DNA of 64,000 nt from Mycolicibacterium sp. BiH015 (GTDB lineage Bacteria > Actinomycetota > Actinomycetes > Mycobacteriales > Mycobacteriaceae). Of this stretch, positions 34,803-43,497 are shown piece by piece (position 1 is the first letter of the stretch; each line of letters opens with the position of its first letter). Position numbers and translations under genes: made by a program. The stretch is from assembly GCF_027706845.1 (NCBI RefSeq), contig NZ_JAQGCZ010000001.1:496001-560000 (forward strand). Reading direction: 5' to 3'. The notes beneath the pieces are model-generated. The model did not search any database. It was given only the letters and a program-made list of their open reading frames with translations, and was not told where the DNA came from.

Positions 34803-35309
34803 GTGAGCGACCGCAGGAACGGCGTGCCCAACACCGTGACGTCGATACCGCTGGTGGATCCCCACGCGCCGAAGCCGGATCCGTCGATCGGCGATCTGGT
34901 CAAGGATGCGACCGCGCAGGTGTCGACGCTGGTGCGCGCCGAGGTGGAGCTGGCCAAGGCGGAGATCACCCGGGATGTGAAGAAGGGCCTCACCGGCAGC
35001 GTCTTCTTCATCGCGGCGCTGGTGGTGCTGTTCTACTCGACGTTCTTTTTCTTCTTCTTCCTCGCCGAACTGCTCGACAACTGGCTGTGGAAGTGGGCCG
35101 CCTATCTGATCGTGTTCGGCATCATGGTGGTGCTCACCGGCGTCCTTGCGCTGTTCGGGTATCTGAAGGTGCGCCGCATCCGTGGTCCGCAGAAGACGAT
35201 CGAATCGGTCAGGGAGCTTCCCGAGGCGTTGACGCCGGGTCCTGACAAGAAGGCCGTGACCGCTGCCGACGGTCAGCAGGGACCGCAAAAAGACCCGTCA
35301 GGCTGGTAG
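34803..35309 (+). CDS. Holin-superfamily III/DUF1469 membrane protein (Rv3669-like)
   Basis: A 168-residue protein: soluble N-terminal amphipathic helix (STLVRAEVELAKAEITRDVKKG) with the AELALAK-like signature of DUF1469, then two transmembrane helices (about 60-85 and 97-120), the first containing an unusual run FYSTFFFFFFLAE. A basic C-terminal tail follows. GTG start. Despite the family name it is a chromosomal actinobacterial gene and not prophage. It overlaps the ephE start by one base. Confidence 0.82.
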   Translation: MSDRRNGVPNTVTSIPLVDPHAPKPDPSIGDLVKDATAQVSTLVRAEVELAKAEITRDVKKGLTGSVFFIAALVVLFYSTFFFFFFLAELLDNWLWKWAAYLIVFGIMVVLTGVLALFGYLKVRRIRGPQKTIESVRELPEALTPGPDKKAVTAADGQQGPQKDPSGW

Positions 35310-36277
35310 TGGGCCGACCCGATCCGTCGGTTGTGCGCATCGGCGGACCGTGGCGACATCTCGATGTCCACGCCAACGGGATTCGGTTCCACGTCGTCGA
35401 AGCCGAGCGCGCCGACGGCGTTGACGACACGATCGACCCGTCGCGGCCACTGACCGATCGTCCACTGGTCATCCTGTTACACGGGTTCGGGTCGTTCTGG
35501 TGGTCGTGGCGCCATCAACTGCGGGGTCTGTCGGGTGCCCGTGTGGTGGCCGTCGATCTACGCGGCTACGGCGGCAGCGACAAGCCGCCCCGCGGCTACG
35601 ACGGCTGGACGCTGGCCGGCGACACCGCGGGCTTGGTGCGCGCGCTCGGCCATAACACCGCCACACTCGTGGGCCACGCCGACGGAGGTCTGGTCTGCTG
35701 GGCCACCTCGGTGCTGCATCCCCGAGTGGTGCGCGCGATCGCCGTGGTCAGTTCGCCGCACCCCAGCGCGTTGCGGACGTCGACGCTTCGCCGGCGCGAT
35801 CAGGGCCGGGCTCTGCTGCCGTGGATGTTGCGCTACCAGATGCCGATGTGGCCCGAACGCGCGTTGACCCGCCATGACGGCGCTGAGCTGGAACGCCTGG
35901 TGCGGAGCCGCGCGAGCGCCACGTGGCAGGCCGGCGAGGACTTCGCCGAGACCATCGCCCATATGCGCCGCGCCATTCAGATTCCGTCGGCGGCGCACTG
36001 CGCGCTGGAGTACCAGCGCTGGGCGGTGCGTAGCCAGCTGCGCAGTGAGGGCAGGCGGTTCATGCGGTCGATGCGGCGGCCGCTTGCGGTGCCGATCCTT
36101 CATCTACGCGGCGACGCCGACCCTTACGTGCTCGCCGATCCGGTGTACCGGACCCAACGCTATGCGCCGCACGGGCGCTACGTCTCGATCGACGGTGCCG
36201 GGCATTTCGGCCACGAGGAAGCGCCTGCGGCGGTCAACGAACAGCTCTCGCGGTTCCTCGCCCAGGTGTACGGCTGA
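35309..36277 (+). CDS. ephE: Alpha/beta hydrolase, probable epoxide hydrolase EphE
   Basis: A 322-residue alpha/beta hydrolase. HGFGSFWWSW provides the oxyanion hole, the nucleophile elbow is VGHADGGLV with Asp as nucleophile (epoxide hydrolase rather than esterase type), the acid lies in LRGDADPYV, and the His in GAGHFGHEEAP. A cap region (about 150-230) is present. GTG start overlapping the previous stop by one base. Rv3670 (EphE) is the M. tuberculosis counterpart. The substrate is unknown; lipid epoxides are likely. Confidence 0.88.
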   Translation: MGRPDPSVVRIGGPWRHLDVHANGIRFHVVEAERADGVDDTIDPSRPLTDRPLVILLHGFGSFWWSWRHQLRGLSGARVVAVDLRGYGGSDKPPRGYDGWTLAGDTAGLVRALGHNTATLVGHADGGLVCWATSVLHPRVVRAIAVVSSPHPSALRTSTLRRRDQGRALLPWMLRYQMPMWPERALTRHDGAELERLVRSRASATWQAGEDFAETIAHMRRAIQIPSAAHCALEYQRWAVRSQLRSEGRRFMRSMRRPLAVPILHLRGDADPYVLADPVYRTQRYAPHGRYVSIDGAGHFGHEEAPAAVNEQLSRFLAQVYG

Positions 36278-37471
36278 TCAGCCGGCGGTGATGCAGGTGC
36301 CGGTGGCGACCCGGGCGACGTTGCCGACCTTGGCCATCTGCGCGGCCACCTCCTGGGAGGTGAGCACGAATCCGGTGTCGACGTCGTCGACGGCGGCACC
36401 GAACACCACACCGAGCACCTTGCCCTGCCGGTTGATCATCGGACCGCCCGAATTACCCTGGCGCACAGTGCCTCTGATCGTGTACACCTCGCGGGTGACG
36501 GTGGTGCTGCGGTAGATGTCGGGGCCGTTGAGCTCGATGACCTCACGGACCCGCGCCGGTGTCGCGGTGAAGTCGCCGCCACCGGGATAGCCCATGACGA
36601 TGCCGTCGGTGCCGCTGGGTGCGAGCTCGTCGACGAACTGCAGCGGGGCCGACGGCAGGTTGGGCACGTCGAGGATCGAGATGTCGGCGTCCGGGTCGTA
36701 CGACACGACGCCCGCGTCATAGGTCTGCCCGTCCACCTCGACGGTCACGCTGTCGGACCCGGCGACGACGTGCGCATTCGACATGACCCGGTTGGGGGCG
36801 ACGACGAACCCGGTGCCTTCGAGCACCTTCTGGCAGCTCTGCGCGACCCCGCGGACCTTGACCACGCTCGGCTGGGTGGTGCCCACGACAGCCGACGCCG
36901 CCAGCGTCGGATCGGGCGCGTCGACCGCGGCGACGGGCGTCGGGCCGAACGGTTTGAGAACGTCGTGCAGCCCCGCGGTCTCCCACAGCGACGACAGCCG
37001 GTTGGGCACCGACCGCAGCCAGCTGGGCGCCACCGCGTCGACTTCCGCGATCACCCGCGAACCCTGGACGGCGGCAGCGAGATTGGGCTGGGGCGAAGAC
37101 ACCAGCGCCGTGCCCAGCAGCCAGGCTGCGGTCAGCACGAGCACCAGTTGCAAGGCCACCCCGACAACCGAGTCGGCGATACGCAGACCCGGGTTACGGA
37201 TCGCGCCGCGCACGGCCCTGCCGAGGACCACGCCCGCGATCTCGCCGATCACGACAAGCACCAGGATCAGGAAGAGCGTCACGAAAAGCTTGGTGCGGGG
37301 CCCGTTGAGATGGCTCACCACGTGCGGGGCGAGCAGGATTCCGGCAGCCGCGCCGAGCACTACCCCGACGAGGGCGAGCAGCGAGCCGGGCGCCCCGGAC
37401 CGCCAGCCCGAGATGGCGGCGAGGAGCGCGATGGCGAGGATGGCTATATCGAGCCACTGTGACGAGTTCAT
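36278..37471 (-). CDS. marP: Membrane serine protease MarP (acid resistance)
   Basis: A 397-residue protease with four transmembrane helices (about 8-125, CvpA-like domain) and a periplasmic chymotrypsin domain (about 180-397). Catalytic triad from the sequence: His234 (SNAHVV), Asp263 (DADISIL) and Ser341 (RQGNSGGP). Cys213 and Cys393 probably form the redox disulfide known in this enzyme. In M. tuberculosis MarP (Rv3671c) maintains intracellular pH in acid and cleaves the peptidoglycan hydrolase RipA. Last gene of a minus-strand run nth, tlpA-like, nudix, marP with four-base overlaps between the final three. Confidence 0.95.
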   Translation of the reverse strand: MNSSQWLDIAILAIALLAAISGWRSGAPGSLLALVGVVLGAAAGILLAPHVVSHLNGPRTKLFVTLFLILVLVVIGEIAGVVLGRAVRGAIRNPGLRIADSVVGVALQLVLVLTAAWLLGTALVSSPQPNLAAAVQGSRVIAEVDAVAPSWLRSVPNRLSSLWETAGLHDVLKPFGPTPVAAVDAPDPTLAASAVVGTTQPSVVKVRGVAQSCQKVLEGTGFVVAPNRVMSNAHVVAGSDSVTVEVDGQTYDAGVVSYDPDADISILDVPNLPSAPLQFVDELAPSGTDGIVMGYPGGGDFTATPARVREVIELNGPDIYRSTTVTREVYTIRGTVRQGNSGGPMINRQGKVLGVVFGAAVDDVDTGFVLTSQEVAAQMAKVGNVARVATGTCITAG

Positions 37472-38250
37472 CGTTGCGCATCACCGTAGCTGCCCTCGGC
37501 GTCGAGTAACGCCATTGCATCGCTCAGTTCGTACAGTTTGTCGTTTTCCCACGGCACCGCCCAGCCCGCGACGTCGAGCATCGCCGCGATCACCTGGCCG
37601 GTGAAACCCCACACCAGCATCTCGTTGAGCAGGAACGCCGGGCCGGCCGAGCGCCGGGTGTTCTCGCTGCGGTACACCATGATCCGGTTCTCGGGGTTGA
37701 CGAACGCGCGCACCGGAACACGGGCGACGTGCGCCGTCTCGTGCTCGTCGACGACGCCCACCGGACCCGGATCGGGCGAGTACGCAAGCACGGGCACCAC
37801 GTGAAATCCCGACGGCGGGATGAACATCTTCTCCAGGGTCGCCAGCGGCCGCAGCCGGCTCGCCTCGATGCCCGTCTCCTCGGTGGCTTCCCGCAGCGCG
37901 GTGTGCACGGGGCTCTCGTCGTCGGGGTCCGCCGCGCCGCCGGGGAAAGCGGCCTGTCCGGCGTGATGCCGCAGCGTCGACGCGCGGACGGTGACCAGCA
38001 GGTCGGCATCGTCGGGCAGGGTCCCGCGCTGGCCGCCGGCCGGCCCGGAGAACAGCACGAGCACGGCGGCGTCACGTCGGGCCCCGGTCACCGCGGCGGT
38101 GGTGTTGGCCGCGGTCAGCGCCGCGAGTACCTCGGCGGGGACGCGGCGACGGTAGGCGGCCTTGACGGCCCCGGGCTGGTCGACCAGCGGTGCGAGCCAG
38201 GGCGGGGCTGCAGATGGAGACAGCTCACCCTCTCGGCAATCCCAGCTCAC
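37468..38250 (-). CDS. Nudix hydrolase, CoA-pyrophosphatase type (Rv3672c-like)
   Basis: A 260-residue protein. The Nudix box is complete (GG...TALREATEETGIE) and preceded by LRHHAGQAAFPGGAAD, the extra motif that marks coenzyme A pyrophosphatases (NudL/Nudt7). It would cleave CoA or oxidised CoA to 3',5'-ADP and phosphopantetheine; activity is inferred from the motif. GTG start overlapping the thioredoxin-like stop; its own stop overlaps marP as ATGA. Confidence 0.9.
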   Translation of the reverse strand: MSWDCREGELSPSAAPPWLAPLVDQPGAVKAAYRRRVPAEVLAALTAANTTAAVTGARRDAAVLVLFSGPAGGQRGTLPDDADLLVTVRASTLRHHAGQAAFPGGAADPDDESPVHTALREATEETGIEASRLRPLATLEKMFIPPSGFHVVPVLAYSPDPGPVGVVDEHETAHVARVPVRAFVNPENRIMVYRSENTRRSAGPAFLLNEMLVWGFTGQVIAAMLDVAGWAVPWENDKLYELSDAMALLDAEGSYGDAQR

Positions 38251-38894
38251 GCCACTCCAATCTTCGCGTCGACCGCCGCGGCGATCTCGTCGGCAGTCGC
38301 GAACGACCGGGGCAGGATCTCGGCAACGCTACCGTCGGCGCGCAGCACCACCGTCGCAGGCATCACGTTGGGCACCTTCAGCGCAGCGGCGATGGTGCGC
38401 CGACCGTCCTGAACGGTCGGCAGGTGCACGCCCAGCTCTGCCATCCTGAGCAACGCGGCCGTCTCGTTCTCGTCCTGGTGCACCGTCAGCACGAGCACCT
38501 CCGACCCGACCCGTTGCTGGTATTCGGCCATCGCCGGGAGTTCGTCGGCGCACGGCCCGCACCAGTAGGCCCACAGGTTCAGCACGACGGGGCGGCCGGC
38601 GAGCGCCTCGGCGATGTCGACGCGTGAGCCGTCCCCCACGCATTCGAGCACGATGCCGCGCAGCGCCTCTGGACCCGGCCCGGCGCCGGGCTCCGGGCAT
38701 GGTTGTAGTTGCGCCTCGGCGCGCGGGCCTGCGAGAGCCTCGGCGGTGTCGGCATCGCGGCGGTCACGCGCAGAGACCAAATCCTGGCGGGCCGACGGCG
38801 CGGATGCCTCGTCACCGAGTTCCGAATACAGCGCGACACCGAGCGCGATGAGGATCACCAACGCCACGATGCTCCAGCGGGCCGACGCGCTCAC
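38247..38894 (-). CDS. Membrane-anchored thioredoxin-like (TlpA/ResA) protein (Rv3673c-like)
   Basis: A 215-residue protein with a single N-terminal transmembrane anchor (about 8-25) and a periplasmic thioredoxin-fold domain (about 85-215). The redox motif is WAYWCGPC, and the cis-proline segment NVMPATVVL is present. Two more cysteines (QPCPEP, LECVGD) lie before the domain. It could reduce or oxidise extracytoplasmic thiols; MarP, two genes on, depends on a disulfide. The GTG at 38894 is chosen because it begins the membrane anchor. Confidence 0.88.
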   Translation of the reverse strand: MSASARWSIVALVILIALGVALYSELGDEASAPSARQDLVSARDRRDADTAEALAGPRAEAQLQPCPEPGAGPGPEALRGIVLECVGDGSRVDIAEALAGRPVVLNLWAYWCGPCADELPAMAEYQQRVGSEVLVLTVHQDENETAALLRMAELGVHLPTVQDGRRTIAAALKVPNVMPATVVLRADGSVAEILPRSFATADEIAAAVDAKIGVA

Positions 38895-38899
38895 GGGGC

Positions 38900-39697
38900 C
38901 TAGAGGCCGGCCAGCGCCAGCAGATGCTCGGTCTCGGGACCTTTGACCAGCGGTGCCGCGATGAGCGGGTCGGTTGGCCCTGCGCCGTAGGACGGGCAGT
39001 CCTTGGCCAGCACACAGACACCGCATGCGGGTTTGCGTGCGTGGCACACGCGCCGCCCGTGAAAGATGACCCGGTGACTCAACAAGGTCCACTCGCTGCG
39101 CTCGATGAGGTCGCCGACGATGTGTTCGACCTTGACCGGATCCTCCTCGGACGTCCACCGCCAGCGCCGGACGAGCCTGCCGAAGTGGGTGTCGACGGTG
39201 ATGCCGGGGATGTCGAAGGCATTACCCAGGATGACGTTGGCCGTCTTGCGGCCGATGCCGGGAAGCGTGACGAGCTCGTCGAGCGTGCGCGGCACCTCGC
39301 CGTCGAATCGTTCCTCGAGCGCCTGCCCGAGTCCGATCAGCGAATTGGCCTTGTTGCGGTAGAACCCGGTGGGGCGGATCAGCTCTTCGAGTTCGGTGCG
39401 GTCGGCGGTGGCGTAGTCCCGCGCGGTGCGGTACTTGGCGAACAACGCCGGCGTCGTCATGTTCACCCGCACGTCGGTGCACTGCGCCGACAGGATGGTC
39501 GCCACCGCGAGTTCGAGCGGGGTGGTGAAGTCCAGCTCGCAATAGACGTGCGGAAAGGCTTGTGCGAGAGTCCGGTTCATTCGGCGGGCGCGACGGACGA
39601 GACCCAGGGGGGTCTCTTTGTCCCACTTGGCAGAAGACGCCCGGCGGGGTCGTTTGGCCACGGCCCGGCCCTCGGCCGACGACTCACTCACGGTCAC
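38900..39697 (-). CDS. nth: Endonuclease III
   Basis: A 265-residue bifunctional DNA glycosylase/AP lyase for oxidised pyrimidines. The helix-hairpin-helix [13 protein letters not shown] contains the catalytic Lys; the catalytic Asp is in VDTHFGRL. The 4Fe-4S cluster ligands C-X6-C-X2-C-X5-C appear as [20 protein letters not shown] start; the first 30 basic residues are variable and the true start may be further in. Five bases separate it from the thioredoxin-like gene. Confidence 0.95.
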   Translation of the reverse strand: MTVSESSAEGRAVAKRPRRASSAKWDKETPLGLVRRARRMNRTLAQAFPHVYCELDFTTPLELAVATILSAQCTDVRVNMTTPALFAKYRTARDYATADRTELEELIRPTGFYRNKANSLIGLGQALEERFDGEVPRTLDELVTLPGIGRKTANVILGNAFDIPGITVDTHFGRLVRRWRWTSEEDPVKVEHIVGDLIERSEWTLLSHRVIFHGRRVCHARKPACGVCVLAKDCPSYGAGPTDPLIAAPLVKGPETEHLLALAGL

Positions 39698-39802
39698 CAG
39701 GCCAGCCTACTGACGAGCTATGACACTCCCGGCCGTGGATCGGTCTTTAACGTGGACTTTTTGTGATCCCAACGAGATCTTGGCCGTGTTTACTTCGTCC
39801 TT

Positions 39803-40099
39803 GTGTCGTGGTTGCTCGTCGCGCTCATCCCGGGTTTGTTGATGTTGGCGACCCTCGGGCTCGAGCGCGTCGAGTCGGGCCTGCGGCGCGACACGATCAC
39901 GCCGGCCGACGTCGACACGTTCGCCCAATCCGGGGTCGACCGCGCGCTGCACAGCATTCATCGACGTGTCGACGTAAGCGACGCAACGGCGCGCGACTTC
40001 ATCCAGCAGATCTCGGCACCGGGTTTGCCGACACACGAGTATCTCCAGCACCTCGCCAATACGGAGTTTCGGCAGACCCGGCATGCCAATCGTGTGTAG
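39803..40099 (+). CDS. Small membrane protein (Rv3675-like)
   Basis: A 98-residue protein with one N-terminal transmembrane helix (MSWLLVALIPGLLMLATLGL) and a cytoplasmic tail with conserved DVDTFAQSGVDRALHSIHRR. GTG start. Positionally equal to Rv3675, located between nth and crp. Function unknown. Confidence 0.75.
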   Translation: MSWLLVALIPGLLMLATLGLERVESGLRRDTITPADVDTFAQSGVDRALHSIHRRVDVSDATARDFIQQISAPGLPTHEYLQHLANTEFRQTRHANRV

Positions 40100-40183
40100 C
40101 GTGGGCTGGTCACGCTAGGGGTGTCCTCGTCGGCAACGTCTGCGACGGCGTACCTCTAGACTGACCTGGCGATCTTTCGAGGT

Positions 40184-40199
40184 CGTGATTTGTCTGACA
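40184..40199 (+). promoter_or_regulatory. Candidate CRP binding site upstream of crp
   Basis: CGTGA-N6-TGACA matches the palindrome TGTGA-N6-TCACA at eight of ten positions and lies 26 bases before the crp start. It suggests autoregulation; one such match can occur by chance. Confidence 0.35.
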
Positions 40200-40224
40200 A
40201 CCGAACGCTTTTAAGAGGGGCAAC

Positions 40225-40899
40225 GTGGACGAGATCCTGGCCAGGGCCGGAATCTTCCAGGGTGTGGAACCCAGCGCAGTCTCCGCGCTGACGAAGCAAC
40301 TACAACCCGTCGACTTTCCCCGTGGGCACACCGTGTTCGCCGAGGGCGAGCCCGGCGACCGCCTGTACATCATCATCTCGGGCAAGGTGAAGATCGGCCG
40401 GCGTTCGCCGGACGGTCGGGAGAACCTGCTGACGATCATGGGCCCGTCCGACATGTTCGGTGAGCTGTCGATCTTCGATCCCGGCCCGCGGACGTCGAGC
40501 GCCACCACCATCACCGAGGTGCGCGCCGTGTCAATGGACCGTGAGGCGCTGCGGGCGTGGATCGCCGACCGCCCCGAGATCGCCGAGCAGCTGCTGCGCG
40601 TACTGGCCCGTCGCCTTCGCCGCACCAACAACAACCTCGCGGACCTGATCTTCACCGACGTGCCCGGCCGTGTCGCCAAGCAGCTGCTGCAGCTCGCGCA
40701 GCGCTTCGGCACCCAGGAAGGCGGCGCGCTGCGGGTGACGCACGACCTGACGCAGGAAGAGATCGCTCAGCTCGTCGGGGCGTCCCGGGAGACCGTCAAC
40801 AAGGCGCTCGCCGATTTCGCCCACCGTGGCTGGATCCGCCTGGAGGGCAAGAGCGTATTGATCTCCGACTCCGAACGCCTGGCGCGCCGAGCTCGCTAG
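40225..40899 (+). CDS. crp: cAMP receptor protein (CRP/FNR family)
   Basis: A 224-residue transcription factor. The cNMP-binding beta-barrel (about 10-115) has the phosphate-binding cassette [16 protein letters not shown] (Glu, Arg, Ser for cAMP). A dimer helix (about 117-145) and a winged helix with recognition helix [12 protein letters not shown] (about 188-200) follow. Equivalent to Rv3676, which controls respiration, resuscitation factor and whiB1 genes. GTG start with an AGAGGGG Shine-Dalgarno. The cyclase at 13984 may supply its ligand. Confidence 0.96.
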   Translation: MDEILARAGIFQGVEPSAVSALTKQLQPVDFPRGHTVFAEGEPGDRLYIIISGKVKIGRRSPDGRENLLTIMGPSDMFGELSIFDPGPRTSSATTITEVRAVSMDREALRAWIADRPEIAEQLLRVLARRLRRTNNNLADLIFTDVPGRVAKQLLQLAQRFGTQEGGALRVTHDLTQEEIAQLVGASRETVNKALADFAHRGWIRLEGKSVLISDSERLARRAR

Positions 40900-40949
40900 C
40901 GATTCGGCGTGCTGGGTTGCGCTGCGCGCCACTCGGCACGCCCAAAAAC

Positions 40950-41723
40950 TCAGCGCCGCAGGTAGTTGAGCTGGGCCTGCACCGACCATTCGGCTGCGTC
41001 CCAGAGCTTTTCGTCGACATCGGTGTAGACGTGTTCGACGACCTGTCGCGCGCTCGCGTCCTCGCCGAGGTGCCGTAGGGCACCCCGCACCTGCTCGAGA
41101 CGGTCCTCGCGATGGGCGAGATAGCTGTCGCTGACGGCCACCATGTCGCCGAGTTCGGGGCCGTGGCCCGGCAGCACCGTGCGGTGCCCGAGCCCGCGCA
41201 ACCGGCGCAGCGATTCGAGGTAGTCGCCGAGGTCGCCGTCCTCTCTGTCGATGACGGTCGTGCCGCGACCGAGGATGGTGTCCGCGGTCAACACCGCATC
41301 GTCGACCAGGAAAGAGACCGAGTCCGCGGTGTGACCGGGCGTGGCCATCACGGTGATCGACAGGCCCGCCGCGTCGATTACCTCCCCGTCGGTCAGCGAT
41401 CCGCCGAGTCCTCGCTGGAACCCGCTGCCCACCGATCGGACGACCGCCCCGGTCAGGTCGACCATCCGGTCGATTCCGCCCGTGTGGTCGGTGTGCCGGT
41501 GACTGATCAGCACGAGCGGGATCGGGCCGAGGGCAGCCAGACGCTCGATGTGTTCGTCCTTGTCGTCGGGCCCGGGGTCGATGACGACCATTTCGTCGGT
41601 GCCCGGACCGCGCAGCACCCAGGTGTTGGTGCCTTCCAACGTGAGCAACCCCGGGTTCTCGCACAGCAGCACCGACGCGGTGTCGGTCACCGGCCGCAGC
41701 AGTCCGTAGGCGGGGTGCTCCAC
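40950..41723 (-). CDS. Metallo-beta-lactamase-fold hydrolase (Rv3677c-like)
   Basis: A 257-residue MBL-fold protein. The zinc motif HRHTDHTGG, His in ATPGHTADS, Asp in AVLTADTIL and His in VLPGHGPE are all present. A C-terminal helical region (EHVYTDVDEKLWDAAEWSV) resembles LACTB2/winged-helix tails, suggesting a nuclease- or glyoxalase-type enzyme. GTG start. Ten bases downstream of the RidA gene; probably cotranscribed. Confidence 0.9.
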   Translation of the reverse strand: MEHPAYGLLRPVTDTASVLLCENPGLLTLEGTNTWVLRGPGTDEMVVIDPGPDDKDEHIERLAALGPIPLVLISHRHTDHTGGIDRMVDLTGAVVRSVGSGFQRGLGGSLTDGEVIDAAGLSITVMATPGHTADSVSFLVDDAVLTADTILGRGTTVIDREDGDLGDYLESLRRLRGLGHRTVLPGHGPELGDMVAVSDSYLAHREDRLEQVRGALRHLGEDASARQVVEHVYTDVDEKLWDAAEWSVQAQLNYLRR

Positions 41724-41732
41724 TGGGACGTC

Positions 41733-42191
41733 CTAGCCGATCTCCGCGATGACTTCCACTTCCACCGGCGCGTTGCGCGGCAATTCCGAGACTCCGACCG
41801 CCGAGCGGGCGTGCGCGCCTGCCTCGCCGAAGATCTCTCCGAACAGCTCCGACGCACCGTTGATCACGCCGGGCTGCCCGTCGAAGCCGGGTGCCGACGC
41901 GACGAAGCCGACCACCTTCACCACCTTGACCACCGAGTCGATGCCGACGAGCGCGTCGATCGCCGCCAACGCGTTCAGGGCACACTGGCGCGCCAGCGCC
42001 TTGGCATCATCGTGCGGCACGTCGGCACCGACCTTGCCGGTCGCCAGCAGGTTGCCGTTGTGGATGGGCAGCTGACCGGCGGTGTAGACGAGGTTGCCGG
42101 TGCGCACTGCGGGCACGTAGGCCGCCAGCGGCGCCACCACCTGCGGCAGCTCGATGCCCAGTTCGGTCAGGCGGGCCGACCAGTGACTCAT
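41733..42191 (-). CDS. RidA family protein (YjgF/YER057c/UK114)
   Basis: A 152-residue protein with the RidA pattern: VVAPLAAYVPAVRTGNLVYTAGQLP near the N-terminus and a C-terminal ELPRNAPVEVEVIAEI in which the usual Arg of RidA (deaminase) is replaced by a basic/Asn context, so it may belong to a non-deaminase Rid subgroup. Start at 42191 overlaps the DUF4177 stop as ATGA. Equivalent to Rv3678c. Confidence 0.88.
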   Translation of the reverse strand: MSHWSARLTELGIELPQVVAPLAAYVPAVRTGNLVYTAGQLPIHNGNLLATGKVGADVPHDDAKALARQCALNALAAIDALVGIDSVVKVVKVVGFVASAPGFDGQPGVINGASELFGEIFGEAGAHARSAVGVSELPRNAPVEVEVIAEIG

Positions 42192-42349
42192 TTGGCTCGC
42201 TTCAGATACGCGACGTGCTGCTCGCCGGTCGGGCCAGGCAGGACCGAGACGAGTTCCCAGCCGTCCTCGCCCCACTGGTCGAGGATCTGCTTGGTCGCGT
42301 GCGTCAGCAGCGGAACGGTGGCGTATTCCCATTTGGTCGCTTCGCTCAC
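42188..42349 (-). CDS. DUF4177 small protein
   Basis: A 53-residue protein too short for most ORF cut-offs. It reads VSEATKWEYATVPLLTHATK, then LDQWGEDGWELVSVLPG and VAYLKR, the full DUF4177 pattern (KWEY..., GWELV.V). GTG start; ATGA overlap with RidA, so translationally coupled. Function unknown. Confidence 0.85.
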   Translation of the reverse strand: MSEATKWEYATVPLLTHATKQILDQWGEDGWELVSVLPGPTGEQHVAYLKRAK

Positions 42350-42411
42350 GCTGCCCACCTCGTCTGTTCGCTCATGCGGCTGAGCTTATCCGGCCGCCGA
42401 GCCGCTATGGC

Positions 42412-42423
42412 TAGCATGCTGGG
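42412..42423 (+). promoter_or_regulatory. -10 element for leaderless Rv3679-like mRNA
   Basis: TAGCAT at 42412-42417, six bases, then the GTG at 42424. Confidence 0.55.
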
Positions 42424-43467
42424 GTGGCTACCACTTCTCCTGGGACAACGGACGGTCCCAAACCGGTCGGCTGGCCGTCGCGCCTGACCAAAGCGCGCCT
42501 GCATTTCGTCAGCGGCAAGGGCGGCACCGGCAAATCGACCATCGCTGCGGCGCTCGCTCTCGCGCTGGCCGCAGGCGGCCGCCGCGTCCTTTTGGTGGAA
42601 GTCGAAGGGCGCCAAGGCATTGCGCAGCTCTTCGATGTGCCGCCGCTGCCCTATGAAGAGGTCAAGATCGCGACCGCCGAACGCGGCGGCCAGGTCAACG
42701 CGCTGGCGATCGACACCGAAGCCGCGTTCCTCGAGTACCTCGACATGTTCTACAACCTGGGTCTGGCCGGCCGGGCGATGCGCCGTATCGGCGCGGTCGA
42801 GTTCGCGACCACCATCGCGCCGGGCCTGCGGGACGTGCTGCTGACCGGCAAGATCAAAGAGATCGTCACCCGCAACGACAAGGAACAGCCGCGGGGCAAG
42901 GGGTCCAAGTACGACGCGGTGGTCGTCGACTCGCCACCGACCGGCCGCATCGCGCGCTTCCTCGACGTGACCAAGGCGGTGTCCGACCTCGCCAAGGGCG
43001 GTCCGGTGCATTCCCAGGCCGAGGGCGTGGTCAAGCTGCTGCACTCCGACCTGACGGCTATTCACCTGGTGACGCTGCTGGAGGCATTGCCCGTCCAGGA
43101 GACACTGGAGGCGATCACCGAACTTCGCGAGATGGGTCTGCCGATCGGCAGCGTCATCGTCAACCGCAACATCCCGACCTACCTGGCGCCGGATGATCTG
43201 GCCAAGGCTGCCGAGGGCGTCGTCGACGCGGACGCGGTGCGGGCCGGCCTTCACACCGTGGGAATCACGTTGTCGGAGGCCGACTTCGCGGGTCTGCTCA
43301 CCGAGACGATTCAACACGCGACCCGGATCGCGGCGCGCGCCGAGAGCGCACAACAGCTGGCCGATCTCGACGTGGCGCGGCTCGATCTACCCGCGATTGC
43401 CGACGGTGTGGACCTCGGAAGTCTGTACGAACTTGCCGAAGAGCTCGCCCATCAGGGCGTGCGGTGA
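42424..43467 (+). CDS. ArsA/GET3-like ATPase, subunit 1 (Rv3679-like)
   Basis: A 347-residue P-loop ATPase. Deviant Walker A is VSGKGGTGKSTIAAAL; switch region VVVDSPPTGRIARFL. It lacks the arsenite-binding cysteines of ArsA. M. tuberculosis Rv3679-Rv3680 form a heterodimeric GET3-like ATPase linked to nitric-oxide and glycerol stress resistance. Thirty bases precede the second subunit. Confidence 0.9.
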   Translation: MATTSPGTTDGPKPVGWPSRLTKARLHFVSGKGGTGKSTIAAALALALAAGGRRVLLVEVEGRQGIAQLFDVPPLPYEEVKIATAERGGQVNALAIDTEAAFLEYLDMFYNLGLAGRAMRRIGAVEFATTIAPGLRDVLLTGKIKEIVTRNDKEQPRGKGSKYDAVVVDSPPTGRIARFLDVTKAVSDLAKGGPVHSQAEGVVKLLHSDLTAIHLVTLLEALPVQETLEAITELREMGLPIGSVIVNRNIPTYLAPDDLAKAAEGVVDADAVRAGLHTVGITLSEADFAGLLTETIQHATRIAARAESAQQLADLDVARLDLPAIADGVDLGSLYELAEELAHQGVR

Positions 43468-43497
43468 CTGGAGGACCGCGGTGACTGGAGAGAAACG

